Shown here in pieces: positions 29,642 to 38,267 of a stretch of DNA of 64,000 nt. The stretch spans positions 1,364,001-1,428,000 of the forward strand of contig NZ_CP108508.1 of assembly GCF_035917275.1 (NCBI RefSeq), given 5' to 3'. Under the pieces are notes generated by a model, which saw only the letters and a list, made by a program, of their open reading frames with translations, did no database searches and was not told the DNA's origin. This stretch comes from Streptomyces sp. NBC_01237. GTDB taxonomy: Bacteria > Actinomycetota > Actinomycetes > Streptomycetales > Streptomycetaceae. Each line of letters starts with the position of its first letter. The first letter of the stretch is position 1. Position numbers and translations under genes: made by a program.

Positions 29642-31405
29642 GTGGCCCGGCGACCACTCCCCCGCATTCTGAGCAGCGGCAGCGCTTCGATCACTCGCAG
29701 TCGGGAGATCGCGCGTACGGCCGCCGACAGCGCCACCGACGTACTCCATCCGCTGATCACGGTCGTTCGTGGTCTGCGGCTGCTGGCCGTGGCAGGACGG
29801 CAGAAATGGATCGCGACACCCAAGGAGCGGCGCGGTCCCAAGCTGTTCCTCACTGCGGCCTGCGTGCTCGTGGTGGCGCTCATCCCGCACGGGCCCGTGC
29901 TGGCCCTGGTCTCGGTGATGGGCGCTGCCGCCTGGAAGGGACGGGAACGCACGCCCGTGAAGACCGGCCCCGACGACACCGAGACCGGGCGGCTGCGGTC
30001 CCTCTACGAGGCGCTCGTGCCGTACTTCTCCGTGGCCGACGACCCCAGTCCGCTGTTCTCCCACGGCGGCGACTGGGAGAAGGTCTTCGGCGGTTTCGCG
30101 TTCGACGACGACGGCCGTCCCACCCGTCTCCAGGTGTCCTACCCGGCGTACTTCACCGACGGCGAGGCCGCCTCCCGGACCCGGATCGAGCAGCTGCTGC
30201 ACGCCAAGTCGGGCCGCGGCCGCGAGTACCACTTCGCCTGGGACGAGGAGGCCAACCAGCTCGTGATGACGGTGCTCGACCCGCTGCCCACCTCGATCGC
30301 GGCCCAGCGCTTCGTCACCGCCCCGGGCGAGACCGTCCTCGGCTTCACCGACTCGGGCGCGGTCTCCCGCACCGCTCCCGTGCGGGACGGCGACGAGACC
30401 CGCGACGCCTCCCCCGTCGTCTGGCGGACCGGCGCCCGCTGCACGGAACCCCATCTGCTGGTCGTCGGGCAGCCCGGCAGCGGCACCACGACCCTGCTCC
30501 GCTCGATCGCCCTCCAGGCCCTCCAGCACGGCGACATCCTCGTCGTCGAAGGCAGCGGAGCCGGTGAGTACGGCGCTCTGACAGGCCGGGCCGGAGTCCT
30601 CGCCGTGGAGTGCGGACTGACCGGAGCGCTGGCGGCCCTGGAGTGGGCCGCGCACGAGACGGAACGCCGCCTGATCGCCGCCAACCGCGCACGGCAGGCC
30701 GGGCACCCCGCTCCCGACGACATCACGCGCCCGCTCTGGGTCCTGCTGGACCGGCCGAGCGCCCTCGGGCACCTCGCGGCCGCCGACGGCAGGCCCGATC
30801 CGCAGGAGCTGCTCCAGGTTCCGCTGCGGCACGGCCGGGCGGCCGGGGTCACCGTGGTGCTGACCGACCAGTTCGACAGCCTGGACACCCTCAGCGAGAC
30901 CGTACGGACCCACACCCGGGCCCGTGCCGTCCTCGGCCCGGCCTCGCGCGAGCAGATCGAGTCCGTCCTCGGGATCCAGCCGCACACCACCCCGACCGCG
31001 GAGGTCCCGGCCGGCCGTGGGTACGCCAGGCTCGGCGCGGGGCCGGTGCTGCGGCTCCAGGTCCCGGCCACACCCGACCCGTACGACGACGCCACGAGCG
31101 CCGCGCACCGGCAGGCGGTGCTCGACCTGCTGCCGGCCCGCCAGAACCCCCAGAACCCCCTGAACCCCCTGGACACGGACGTTCCCGGCCGGGAGACGGA
31201 CGGGGAGCATGCCGCGGAACCCCCGCCGGTGTCTCCGCCGATGTCCCTGTCGATGCCTCGGTCGATGCCGGAGGAGACGGTCACGGCCGAGGTGATCCGG
31301 GCCGAGGCCGAACCCATGGAGACGGTGCCGGTCGAGGCCGTGGCGATGGACCTCAGGCCCTCGGAGCCGCAGGGCAAGCCCCAGCCGGCGGTGGCCGAGG
31401 GGTGA
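29642..31405 (+). CDS. sffA: SpoIIIE/FtsK-family sporulation protein SffA
   Basis: A 587-residue membrane-anchored relative of FtsK and SpoIIIE. Two membrane helices lie at about 67-97 (FLTAACVLVVALIPHG then PVLALVSVMGAAA), followed by the ATPase-fold region from about 260 and a Pro/Glu-rich tail. The nucleotide motifs are degenerate: the P-loop reads GQPGSGTTT, with Thr282 where Lys is expected, and the Walker B strand is LWVLLDRP (Asp370-Arg371). This agrees with reports that SffA function is distinct from DNA translocation by FtsK. The GTG at 29642 has an AGGAGA site, and the gene forms an operon with smeA. Confidence 0.9.
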   Translation: MARRPLPRILSSGSASITRSREIARTAADSATDVLHPLITVVRGLRLLAVAGRQKWIATPKERRGPKLFLTAACVLVVALIPHGPVLALVSVMGAAAWKGRERTPVKTGPDDTETGRLRSLYEALVPYFSVADDPSPLFSHGGDWEKVFGGFAFDDDGRPTRLQVSYPAYFTDGEAASRTRIEQLLHAKSGRGREYHFAWDEEANQLVMTVLDPLPTSIAAQRFVTAPGETVLGFTDSGAVSRTAPVRDGDETRDASPVVWRTGARCTEPHLLVVGQPGSGTTTLLRSIALQALQHGDILVVEGSGAGEYGALTGRAGVLAVECGLTGALAALEWAAHETERRLIAANRARQAGHPAPDDITRPLWVLLDRPSALGHLAAADGRPDPQELLQVPLRHGRAAGVTVVLTDQFDSLDTLSETVRTHTRARAVLGPASREQIESVLGIQPHTTPTAEVPAGRGYARLGAGPVLRLQVPATPDPYDDATSAAHRQAVLDLLPARQNPQNPLNPLDTDVPGRETDGEHAAEPPPVSPPMSLSMPRSMPEETVTAEVIRAEAEPMETVPVEAVAMDLRPSEPQGKPQPAVAEG

Positions 31406-31422
31406 CTCCCTCCGCGCACACG

Positions 31423-31468
31423 ACGGCGGGCGGGCGGCGGGTCCGGTGACCTGCCGTCCGCCCGCCGT
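31423..31468. terminator. Possible terminator between sffA and the MocR-type gene
   Basis: ACGGCGGGCGG (31423-31433) and CCGCCCGCCGT (31458-31468) are exact inverted repeats with a 24-nt loop, between two convergent genes. Confidence 0.5.
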
Positions 31469-31487
31469 CCCGCGAGGTACGCGGCTC

Positions 31488-32987
31488 TCAGGCCACGAAG
31501 CTCCGCGGCGCCTCGACCCCGGCGCCCGCCCCCGACCGCACCAGCTCCGCGGCGGCCGCGAGCCGGACGGCCGCCTCGTCCGCCACCGGACCCCCCACGG
31601 TGAACGGCAGCCGTACGTAACCCTCGAACGCCCCGTCGACGCCGAACCGGGGACCGGACGGCACCCGCACGCCGACCCGCTCGCCCGCCACGGCCAGCCG
31701 GGAGCCGGAGAGGCCGCCCGTACGCACCCACAGGGTCAGCCCGCCGCCCGGCACCCCGAACTCCCAGTCGGGCAGCTCCCGGCGCAGCGCCGTGACCAGT
31801 GCGTCCCGGTTATCCCGTGCCTGGCCGCGCCGGACCTCCACCGCCTGCTCCCAGCCTCCGGTACGCATCAGCCAGTTGATGGCGAGCTGCTCCAGAACGG
31901 GTGTGCCCATGTCGGCGTAGGCGCGGGCGGCCACCAGGCTGCGGATCACATCCGGGGCGGCCCGCACCCAGCCGATCCGCATGCCGGCCCAGAACGCCTT
32001 GCTGGCCGAGCCGACGGTCAGGACCGTGCTGCCCGCGGGATCGAACGCGCAGACCCGGCGCGGCATGGCGACATCGGCGTCCAGGCGCAGCTCGCTCATG
32101 GTCTCGTCGACGACCAGGACCGTTCCGGCGGAGCGGGCCGCGTCGACCAGGGCCCTGCGCTGCTGTTCGTCGGCCAGGGCGCCGGTGGGGTTGTGGAAGT
32201 CGGCGACGACATAGGCGAGCCGGGGTGCGGAGTCGCGCAGCACCTGCCGCCAGCGGTTCATGTCCCAGCCGCCGAGCCCCTCCTCCATCGCCACCGGTAC
32301 CAGCCGGGCGCCCGCCTCACGCATCAGCTGGAGGATGTTGGCGTAACTGGGCGACTCCACGGCGATGCGCTCACCGCGTCCGGCGAAGAGATGGCAGATC
32401 GCGTCGATGGCGCCCATCGCGCCGGTGGTGACCATGATCTGTTCCGGCATCGTCGGGATGCCGCGTTCGGTGTAGCGGTCGGCGATCAGCTGCCGCAGCG
32501 CGGGCAGACCGGCCGGGTAGTCGCCGTGCGTGTGCGCGTACGGCGGCAGCTCCTCCAGCGCCCCCTGAACGGCCCGGGTCAGCCACGGTTCGGGGGCCGG
32601 CAGCGAGGCGCACCCCAGGTCGATCATCGAGCCGAGCGACTCCGGGGGCAGCGGTTCGAGCCCGCGGGCGGGCAGCGGGTTGCCCGCCGGGACCGCCGTC
32701 CAGCTGCCGGCGCCGCGCCGGGACTCCAGGAATCCTTCGGCCCGCAGCGCCTCGTAGGCGGCGGCGACGGTCGTCCGGCTGACGGCCAGGGCCAGGGCCA
32801 GCTCCCGTTCGGCGGGGAGCCGGGCGGCGACCGGGACCCGGCCTTCGAGGACGAGCAGCCGCACCCCGTCGGCGAGCGCGCGGTAGGCGGGCGGCTTGCG
32901 GCTGCCCGGTCCGGCGGGCCGGGGCTGCTGGGCCTGGAGCTGCCGGGCGAGCTGCGCCGCACCGACCGTCGAAGTCCACTGCACCAT
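31488..32987 (-). CDS. MocR-type regulator (GntR DNA-binding plus aminotransferase-like domain)
   Basis: A 499-residue MocR-family transcription factor. An N-terminal GntR winged helix (about 30-105, with AERELALALAVSRTTVAAAYEALRAEGF) is joined to a fold-type I aminotransferase-like domain. The PLP lysine is in VGSASKAFWAG (about Lys330), and DFHNPTG and VVDETMSEL are also present. Family members such as PdxR and GabR sense PLP or amine ligands. The gene is divergent from a YczE-type membrane gene over 102 bp, an arrangement known from Bacillus and actinobacteria. The ATG at 32987 has AGGAAGGTGG upstream. Confidence 0.93.
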   Translation of the reverse strand: MVQWTSTVGAAQLARQLQAQQPRPAGPGSRKPPAYRALADGVRLLVLEGRVPVAARLPAERELALALAVSRTTVAAAYEALRAEGFLESRRGAGSWTAVPAGNPLPARGLEPLPPESLGSMIDLGCASLPAPEPWLTRAVQGALEELPPYAHTHGDYPAGLPALRQLIADRYTERGIPTMPEQIMVTTGAMGAIDAICHLFAGRGERIAVESPSYANILQLMREAGARLVPVAMEEGLGGWDMNRWRQVLRDSAPRLAYVVADFHNPTGALADEQQRRALVDAARSAGTVLVVDETMSELRLDADVAMPRRVCAFDPAGSTVLTVGSASKAFWAGMRIGWVRAAPDVIRSLVAARAYADMGTPVLEQLAINWLMRTGGWEQAVEVRRGQARDNRDALVTALRRELPDWEFGVPGGGLTLWVRTGGLSGSRLAVAGERVGVRVPSGPRFGVDGAFEGYVRLPFTVGGPVADEAAVRLAAAAELVRSGAGAGVEAPRSFVA

Positions 32988-33010
32988 CGAAATCAGTCCA
33001 CCTTCCTCGG

Positions 33011-33033
33011 ATTGGCCATAGTTGGCAGCCAAT
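33011..33033. promoter_or_regulatory. Candidate MocR operator
   Basis: ATTGGC (33011-33016) and GCCAAT (33028-33033) form an inverted repeat. In addition TTGGC recurs directly at 33012-33016 and 33022-33026, ten bases apart. It sits between the divergent MocR and yczE-like starts. MocR regulators usually bind direct repeats near their own promoter. Confidence 0.55.
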
Positions 33034-33089
33034 CCCCTGCCACAGAGTGACACGCAGCAGTCCACCACCACCACAGCAGGGGGCACCAC

Positions 33090-33758
33090 GTGTTCAGGAC
33101 AACCGCCCGGAGCGGCACCCGTCTCACCCGGCGGCTGGTCCAGCTGTACGTCGGCCTGGCGCTGTACGGCGCGAGTGCGGCAGCTCTCGTACGGGCCGGC
33201 CTCGGCCTGGAGCCGTGGGGCGTGCTGCACCAGGGCCTCACCGAACTGACCGGCATCTCCATCGGCGTCGTCTCGATCATCGTCGGCGCGGTCGTGCTGC
33301 TGCTGTGGATCCCCCTCCGGCAGCGCCCCGGGCTCGGCACCGTGTCGAACGTCTTCGTGGTCGGCCTGGCCATGGACGGCACCCTCGCCCTGCTGCCGGA
33401 GGCGCACGGGCTCGCGGCGCGTGTCCCGCTGATGCTCGCCGGTGTCCTGTTCAACGGGGTGGCGACGGGCCTCTACATCACCACCCGGTTCGGCCCCGGC
33501 CCGCGCGACGGACTGATGACCGGCCTGAACCGGGTCACCGGACGGTCCATCCGGCTGGTCCGCACGGCGATCGAGGTGGCCGTCGTGGTCACCGGCTTCC
33601 TGCTCGGCGGCTCGCTCGGCATCGGCACGGTCCTGTACGCGCTGGCGATCGGCCCGCTCGCGCAGGTCTTCCTTCGCGTCTTCGCCGTCCCGTCGCCCGC
33701 CGAGGACCCCGGGGCCGTTGCCGCCCCGACACCGGAGCGGGCCATACTGCCGCAGTGA
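33090..33758 (+). CDS. YczE/YitT-like membrane protein
   Basis: A 222-residue integral membrane protein with about five helices, and the family motifs GLYGxSxA-like (LALYGASAAALVRAGLG) and LEPWGVLHQGL. YczE-type proteins are often coded next to MocR regulators; in Bacillus subtilis yczE has been linked to correct lipopeptide production. Transport of a vitamin B6-related or amine compound is a guess from the regulator. The GTG at 33090 has a GGGGG site. The stop overlaps the next start by 4 bp (GTGA). Confidence 0.87.
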   Translation: MFRTTARSGTRLTRRLVQLYVGLALYGASAAALVRAGLGLEPWGVLHQGLTELTGISIGVVSIIVGAVVLLLWIPLRQRPGLGTVSNVFVVGLAMDGTLALLPEAHGLAARVPLMLAGVLFNGVATGLYITTRFGPGPRDGLMTGLNRVTGRSIRLVRTAIEVAVVVTGFLLGGSLGIGTVLYALAIGPLAQVFLRVFAVPSPAEDPGAVAAPTPERAILPQ

Positions 33759-34519
33759 ACTCTGGACGCCACCCCTATCTGGACCACCCCACGACGATTC
33801 CGTTCGCCCATCGCGGCGGGGCGGCGGACGGGGTGGAGAACACCGCGGCCGCGTTCCGCCGGGCGGCCGCGGCGGGCTACCGCTACTTCGAGACCGATGT
33901 GCACACCACGGCCGACGGCCGGCTGGTCGCCTTCCACGACGCCACGCTGGACCGGGTGACGGACGGCCGGGGACGGATATCCGAACTGCCGTGGAGTCAG
34001 GTGCGGCGGGCCAGGGTGGCGGGCAGCGAACCGCTGCCGCTCTTCGAGGAGCTGCTGGAGGAGTTCCCCGGGGCCCGCTGGAACGTCGACCTGAAGACGG
34101 AGTCCGCGCTCGCGCCGCTCCTCGACCTGATCCGCCGCGCCGACGCCTGGGACCGGGTGTGCGTCGGCTCGTTCTCGGAGGCGAGGGTGGCCAGGGCGCA
34201 GCGCGCGGCCGGTGGGCGGCTGGCCACGTCGTACGGGGTGCGCGGCGTCCTTGGCCTGCGGCTCCGCTCGTACGGCATTCCGGCGGCGCTGCGCGCGGGT
34301 GCCGTGTGCGCGCAGGTTCCCGAGAGCCAGAACGGTATCCGGGTCGTCGACCGGAGTTTCGTCCGTACGGCGCATGCGCGCGGGCTTCAGGTCCATGTCT
34401 GGACGGTGAACGAACCGGAACGGATGACAGCGCTCCTGGACCTCGGAGTGGATGGCATCATGACCGATCACATCGAGACGCTGCGAACGGTGCTGAGTGA
34501 GCGGGGGGCCTGGGCATGA
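33755..34519 (+). CDS. Glycerophosphodiester phosphodiesterase
   Basis: A 254-residue GDPD enzyme that splits glycerophosphodiesters to glycerol-3-phosphate and an alcohol using a metal. The catalytic histidine motif AHRGGAADGVENT, the ETDVHTTADG metal site, VAFHDATLDRVTDG and NVDLK are all present, and HVWTVNEPE with GVDGIMTDH closes the barrel. There is no signal peptide, so it is intracellular. The GTG start overlaps the stop of the YczE-like gene, indicating coupled translation. Confidence 0.93.
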   Translation: MNSGRHPYLDHPTTIPFAHRGGAADGVENTAAAFRRAAAAGYRYFETDVHTTADGRLVAFHDATLDRVTDGRGRISELPWSQVRRARVAGSEPLPLFEELLEEFPGARWNVDLKTESALAPLLDLIRRADAWDRVCVGSFSEARVARAQRAAGGRLATSYGVRGVLGLRLRSYGIPAALRAGAVCAQVPESQNGIRVVDRSFVRTAHARGLQVHVWTVNEPERMTALLDLGVDGIMTDHIETLRTVLSERGAWA

Positions 34520-34565
34520 CGCCGGTCCGTCCACGTACGCACGGGGACGACCGAGGGGGCGCGGG

Positions 34566-35939
34566 TTGAGCACGGGAACCACAGGGACGGCCGGTCCGGC
34601 GGAGCTGCCGCCGGACACCGGAGCGGCGGCCGCCCGCCTGCGGGAGCAACGCGGCTGGTACTTCTACGACTTCGCCTGCTCCGTCTACTCCACCAGCGTG
34701 CTCACCGTCTTCCTCGGCCCCTATCTGACGTCGATAGCCAAGGCCGCGGCCGACCCGGACGGGTTCGTCCACCCGCTGGGCATACCCGTGCGGGCCGGTT
34801 CGCTGTTCGCGTACGCCGTCTCGGCGTCCGTCGTGGTGGCCGTGGTGCTGATGCCGATCGTGGGCGCCGCCGCGGACCGTACGGGCCGCAAGAAGCCGCT
34901 GCTCGCGGCTGCCGCCTATGTCGGCGCGGCGGCGACGACCGGAATGTTCTTCCTGGACGGCCACCGTTATCTGCTGGGCGCCTTCCTGCTGATCGTCGCC
35001 AACGCGTCGATCTCCGTGTCGATGGTGCTCTACAACTCCTATCTCCCGCAGATCGCCGAGCCGGAGGAACGGGACGCGGTCTCCTCCCGCGGCTGGGCCT
35101 TCGGGTACACCTCGGGCGCGCTGGTCCTGATGCTGAACCTGGTCCTCTACACGGGCCACGACTCGTTCGGGCTCTCGGAGTCCGACGCGGTGCGCGTCTG
35201 TCTCGCCTCGGCGGGTGTCTGGTGGGGCGCCTTCACCCTCGTACCGCTGCGCCGGCTGCGCGACCGCCGGGTGGCGCCGGACGGCGAGGGGGCGGTCGGC
35301 TCGGGCTGGCGCCAGCTGATGGCCACCCTGCGCGACATGCGCCGCCACCCCCTCACACTGTCCTTCCTGCTCGCGTACCTCGTCTACAACGACGGGGTGC
35401 AGACGGTGATCTCGCAGGCCTCGGTGTACGGCTCCGAGGAGCTGGGCCTCGATCAGACGACGCTGATCACGGCCGTACTGCTGGTGCAGGTGCTCGCGGT
35501 GGCGGGTGCCCTGGGGATGGGGCGGCTCGCCCGGGTGTACGGCGCGAAGCACACGATTTTGGCCTCACTGGTGATCTGGACGCTGATCCTGGTCGCCGCC
35601 TACTTCCTGCCCGCCGACGCGCCCGCCTTCTTCTACGCGCTGGCGGCGGCGATCGGCCTGGTGCTGGGCGGAAGTCAGGCACTGTCCCGGTCGCTCTTCT
35701 CGCACCTGGTGCCGCGCGGGAAGGAGGCCGAGTACTTCTCCGCGTACGAGATGAGCGACCGCGGCCTGAGCTGGCTGGGGCCGCTGGTCTTCGGTGTGGC
35801 GTACCAGCTGACCGGCAGTTACCGGGAGGCGATCATCTCGCTGGTCCTCTTCTTCGTACTCGGTTCGGTACTGCTCGCGAGGGTCCCGGTACGGCAGGCC
35901 GTGGCGGCCGCGGGCAACCCTGTTCCGGACCGGATTTAG
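34566..35939 (+). CDS. MFS transporter of the UMF1/Atg22 type
   Basis: A 457-residue transporter with about 12 membrane helices. It opens with the typical WYFYDFACSVYSTSVLTVFLG and has PLLAAAAYVGAAAT, LYNSYLPQIAEPEERDAVSSRGWA and GLVLGGSQALSRSLFSHL, as in bacterial UMF1 proteins related to yeast Atg22. The substrate is unknown; Atg22 effluxes amino acids from the vacuole. The TTG at 34566 has a GAGGGGG site, and the gene follows the phosphodiesterase by 46 bp. Confidence 0.9.
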   Translation: MSTGTTGTAGPAELPPDTGAAAARLREQRGWYFYDFACSVYSTSVLTVFLGPYLTSIAKAAADPDGFVHPLGIPVRAGSLFAYAVSASVVVAVVLMPIVGAAADRTGRKKPLLAAAAYVGAAATTGMFFLDGHRYLLGAFLLIVANASISVSMVLYNSYLPQIAEPEERDAVSSRGWAFGYTSGALVLMLNLVLYTGHDSFGLSESDAVRVCLASAGVWWGAFTLVPLRRLRDRRVAPDGEGAVGSGWRQLMATLRDMRRHPLTLSFLLAYLVYNDGVQTVISQASVYGSEELGLDQTTLITAVLLVQVLAVAGALGMGRLARVYGAKHTILASLVIWTLILVAAYFLPADAPAFFYALAAAIGLVLGGSQALSRSLFSHLVPRGKEAEYFSAYEMSDRGLSWLGPLVFGVAYQLTGSYREAIISLVLFFVLGSVLLARVPVRQAVAAAGNPVPDRI

Positions 35940-36116
35940 ACGTTGAAGTGAAAGGCCGGTAGTGTACGCCTTTGGCCTGCCCGGAGGACCGTTACTGCGA
36001 GTGGAAGCAACTGAACCGTTGGGTGACACCTTCCACCAGATGTGACAAACCGGGCATTGGTGGGTACTCAACCCTGAAAAAGCAGCGGCACGACGGGCGA
36101 CGCATGACCGGCAACG

Positions 36117-36142
36117 GGAATCTTTACCGCCGACCGGACGTT
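36117..36142 (+). promoter_or_regulatory. Sigma-R-type promoter of rbpA
   Basis: GGAAT (36117-36121) and GTT (36140-36142) are separated by exactly 18 bp, the sigma-R consensus GGAAT-N18-GTT. Sigma-R governs the thiol-oxidative stress response, and rbpA is a known sigma-R target in Streptomyces coelicolor. Transcription should start near 36150, about 55 bp before rbpA. Confidence 0.88.
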
Positions 36143-36203
36143 GACCGGATGACGACGACAGCGACTTCTGTCCTGTGGGCGACAAGCCCGGGAGGCACGA
36201 TTC

Positions 36204-36578
36204 ATGAGTGAGCGAGCTCTCCGCGGCACGCGACTCGTGGTTACCAGCTACGAGACGGACCGCGGCATCGATCTGGCCCCGCGCCAGGCGGTGGAGTACG
36301 CATGCCAGAACGGACATCGATTTGAGATGCCGTTCTCGGTAGAGGCGGAAATTCCGCCGGAGTGGGAGTGCAAGGCGTGCGGCGCCCAGGCACTCCTGGT
36401 GGACGGGGATGGCCCCGAGGAGAAGAAGGGCAAGCCTGCGCGTACGCACTGGGACATGCTCATGGAGCGGCGCACCCGCGAGGAGCTGGAGGAGGTGCTG
36501 GCCGAGAGGCTGGCGGTTCTGCGCTCCGGAGCCATGAACATTGCCGTGCACCCGCGGGACAGCAGGAAATCTGCCTGA
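36204..36578 (+). CDS. rbpA: RNA polymerase-binding protein RbpA
   Basis: A 124-residue actinobacterial transcription factor that binds RNA polymerase and the principal sigma factor and promotes open-complex formation. It begins MSERALRGTRLVVTSYETDRG, has the core-domain pairs ACQNGHRFEM and WECKACGAQA, the basic linker, and the C-terminal sigma-interaction helix TREELEEVLAERLAVLR. The ATG at 36204 follows GGGAGG. It is followed by a long terminator. Confidence 0.97.
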   Translation: MSERALRGTRLVVTSYETDRGIDLAPRQAVEYACQNGHRFEMPFSVEAEIPPEWECKACGAQALLVDGDGPEEKKGKPARTHWDMLMERRTREELEEVLAERLAVLRSGAMNIAVHPRDSRKSA

Positions 36579-36596
36579 CCGCGTAACACCGCATAG

Positions 36597-36647
36597 AAGA
36601 GCCGCGGGCCCGTGACACAGATCGTGTGTCACGGGCCCGCGGCTCTT
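36597..36647. terminator. Strong terminator after rbpA
   Basis: Arms of 23 bp (36597-36619, beginning AAGAGCCGCGGGCCC, and 36625-36647) pair perfectly around a 5-nt loop, then a T-run of three. It separates rbpA from the convergent fxsA gene. Confidence 0.92.
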
Positions 36648-36794
36648 TGCTGTGCGCTCACCCTCGCCGTGCGCTCCTCCCGGACCCGTGGCTTCCCGGT
36701 CGCGGTCGCGCACACGCTCCGGCCTGCGGCTCGGGCGTCGGAGCGCCCCGGCGGGCGGGGCCCGGACGGGGCGCTCCTGGCCCGGTCGCGGCCC

Positions 36795-37394
36795 TCAGGG
36801 ATTCAGGGGCGGGCGCGGACCCCGGGGGCCGTCGTCGGGGCGTGAGGGCGCCTGTGCGCCGTCCTCGCGGATGACCTCGCCCTGGACGACCTTTCCGTCC
36901 GGCCGGTGCATACGGGCCTGCTGGAAGGCGCCCGAGAGGCTGTCGGGCGACGCGGCCCGGATCCGGCGCTCCAGGGAACGCTCCGCGTACCGGCCGAGCA
37001 TCGTGCGGACCGGCGGCACCAGCAGGAGCAGCCCGGCCACGTCCGAGATCATGCCGGGGATCATCAGCAGCAGGCCGCCCAGCATCAGGAAGCCGTTGCC
37101 CTTGGTGCCCGTGGGCGCGGCGGGCGGGGTGGCGGGGGCGCCGGGCTGCCCCGGCATCTGCTGAAGGGTCTCGGTGAGATTGCGGAAGGCGCGCCGCCCG
37201 GCCCGTTTGATGACCACGGCTCCGAGGACGCCGCCGGCCACCAGGAGCAGCAGGACGGTGAGCCCGCCCGCCGCGCCGGCCACCACGGTCAGCAGCCAGA
37301 TCTCCAGCACCAGCCAGGCGGCGATGCCGAGCGGCAGGAAGGTGCGGGCGCGTGAACGCTTCGGACGGGTCGGGGGCGGTGTGCCGGTCGTCAT
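36795..37394 (-). CDS. fxsA: FxsA-like membrane protein
   Basis: A 199-residue cytoplasmic-membrane protein with the FxsA core: hydrophobic helices LPLGIAAWLVLEIWLLTVV and LTVLLLLVAGGVLGAVVI, then NGFLMLGGLLLMIPGMISDVAG and LLLVPPVRTML. A Pro/Ala-rich insert lies between the halves. Escherichia coli FxsA relieves phage T7 exclusion by F plasmids, but its normal role is unclear. In mycobacteria fxsA is also close to ppm1 and rbpA. Confidence 0.92.
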   Translation of the reverse strand: MTTGTPPPTRPKRSRARTFLPLGIAAWLVLEIWLLTVVAGAAGGLTVLLLLVAGGVLGAVVIKRAGRRAFRNLTETLQQMPGQPGAPATPPAAPTGTKGNGFLMLGGLLLMIPGMISDVAGLLLLVPPVRTMLGRYAERSLERRIRAASPDSLSGAFQQARMHRPDGKVVQGEVIREDGAQAPSRPDDGPRGPRPPLNP

Positions 37395-37499
37395 GCCCCC
37401 AGTGTGCCCGTAAGGGCGTGCAAGTGGCGTAAGGGGGTGATCATGACGCGACGGCGGCGGACCCTCGGGCGGCCGGAGCCCCCCGAGCGGCCGTGAGTC

Positions 37500-38267
37500 T
37501 CAGGAGTGCTTGCGGCCCAGGACCTTGTTGGTCCGGGTCGTGATGCCCCAGCCGGTGACCCGCCACAGCGCCTCGACGAGGATGTCCCGGCTCATCTTCG
37601 AGTCGCCGACCTCGCGGTCCACGAAGGTGATCGGCACCTCGACCACGTGGTAGCCCGCTTCGACGGCGCGGCGGGCGAGGTCCACCTGGAAGCAGTAGCC
37701 CTGCGAGGCGACCTCGTCGAGACCGAGGCCCTTGAGGGTCTCGGTGCGGAAGGCGCGGTAGCCGCCGGTGACGTCCCGGACCGAGAGGCCGAGGGCCAGG
37801 CGGGAGTACAGGCTGCCGCCCCGGGAGATCATTTCGCGGCTCTTGGGCCAGTTGACCACCCGGCCGCCCGGAACCCAGCGGGAGCCGAGGACCAGGTCCG
37901 CGCCCTTGAGCGCGGTGAGCAGCCGGGGCAGCTCCTCGGGCTGGTGGGAGCCGTCCGCGTCCATCTCGACCAGAACGCCGTAGCCGTGCTCGGAGCCCCA
38001 GTCGAAGCCCGCCAGATAGGCCGCGCCGAGCCCTTCCTTGCCCTTGCGGTGCAGGACATGGACCTTGTCGTCCTGGGCCGCGATCTCATCGGCGGCCTTG
38101 CCCGTGCCGTCGGGGCTGTTGTCGTCGGCGACCAGGATGTCGGCCTCCGGCACGGCGGCGCGCACGCGGTCGACGATCGGCCTGATGTTCTCGACCTCGT
38201 TGTAGGTCGGAATGATCACCAAGACCTTGCCGAGCGGGCCGTACTGCCTCTGACCGCCGTCGTTCAC
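37500..38267 (-). CDS. ppm1: Polyprenol monophosphomannose synthase
   Basis: A 255-residue GT2 glycosyltransferase that transfers mannose from GDP-mannose to polyprenyl phosphate, giving the donor for extracytoplasmic protein O-mannosylation. Motifs: VIIPTYNEVENI, ADDNSPDGTG, the catalytic VEMDADGSH, and GSRWVPGG. It is the single-domain form without the acyltransferase domain fused in mycobacteria. The GTG at 38267 has an AAGGGG site. Its location beside fxsA and rbpA is conserved in actinobacteria. Confidence 0.95.
   Translation of the reverse strand: MNDGGQRQYGPLGKVLVIIPTYNEVENIRPIVDRVRAAVPEADILVADDNSPDGTGKAADEIAAQDDKVHVLHRKGKEGLGAAYLAGFDWGSEHGYGVLVEMDADGSHQPEELPRLLTALKGADLVLGSRWVPGGRVVNWPKSREMISRGGSLYSRLALGLSVRDVTGGYRAFRTETLKGLGLDEVASQGYCFQVDLARRAVEAGYHVVEVPITFVDREVGDSKMSRDILVEALWRVTGWGITTRTNKVLGRKHS

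Noticed and set aside
29412..31405. Conjugative element (spd-tra pair of an integrative plasmid)
   Set aside because: Small membrane protein plus FtsK-like protein also fits such elements, but no integrase, replication gene or attachment site is near, and size and order match chromosomal smeA-sffA.
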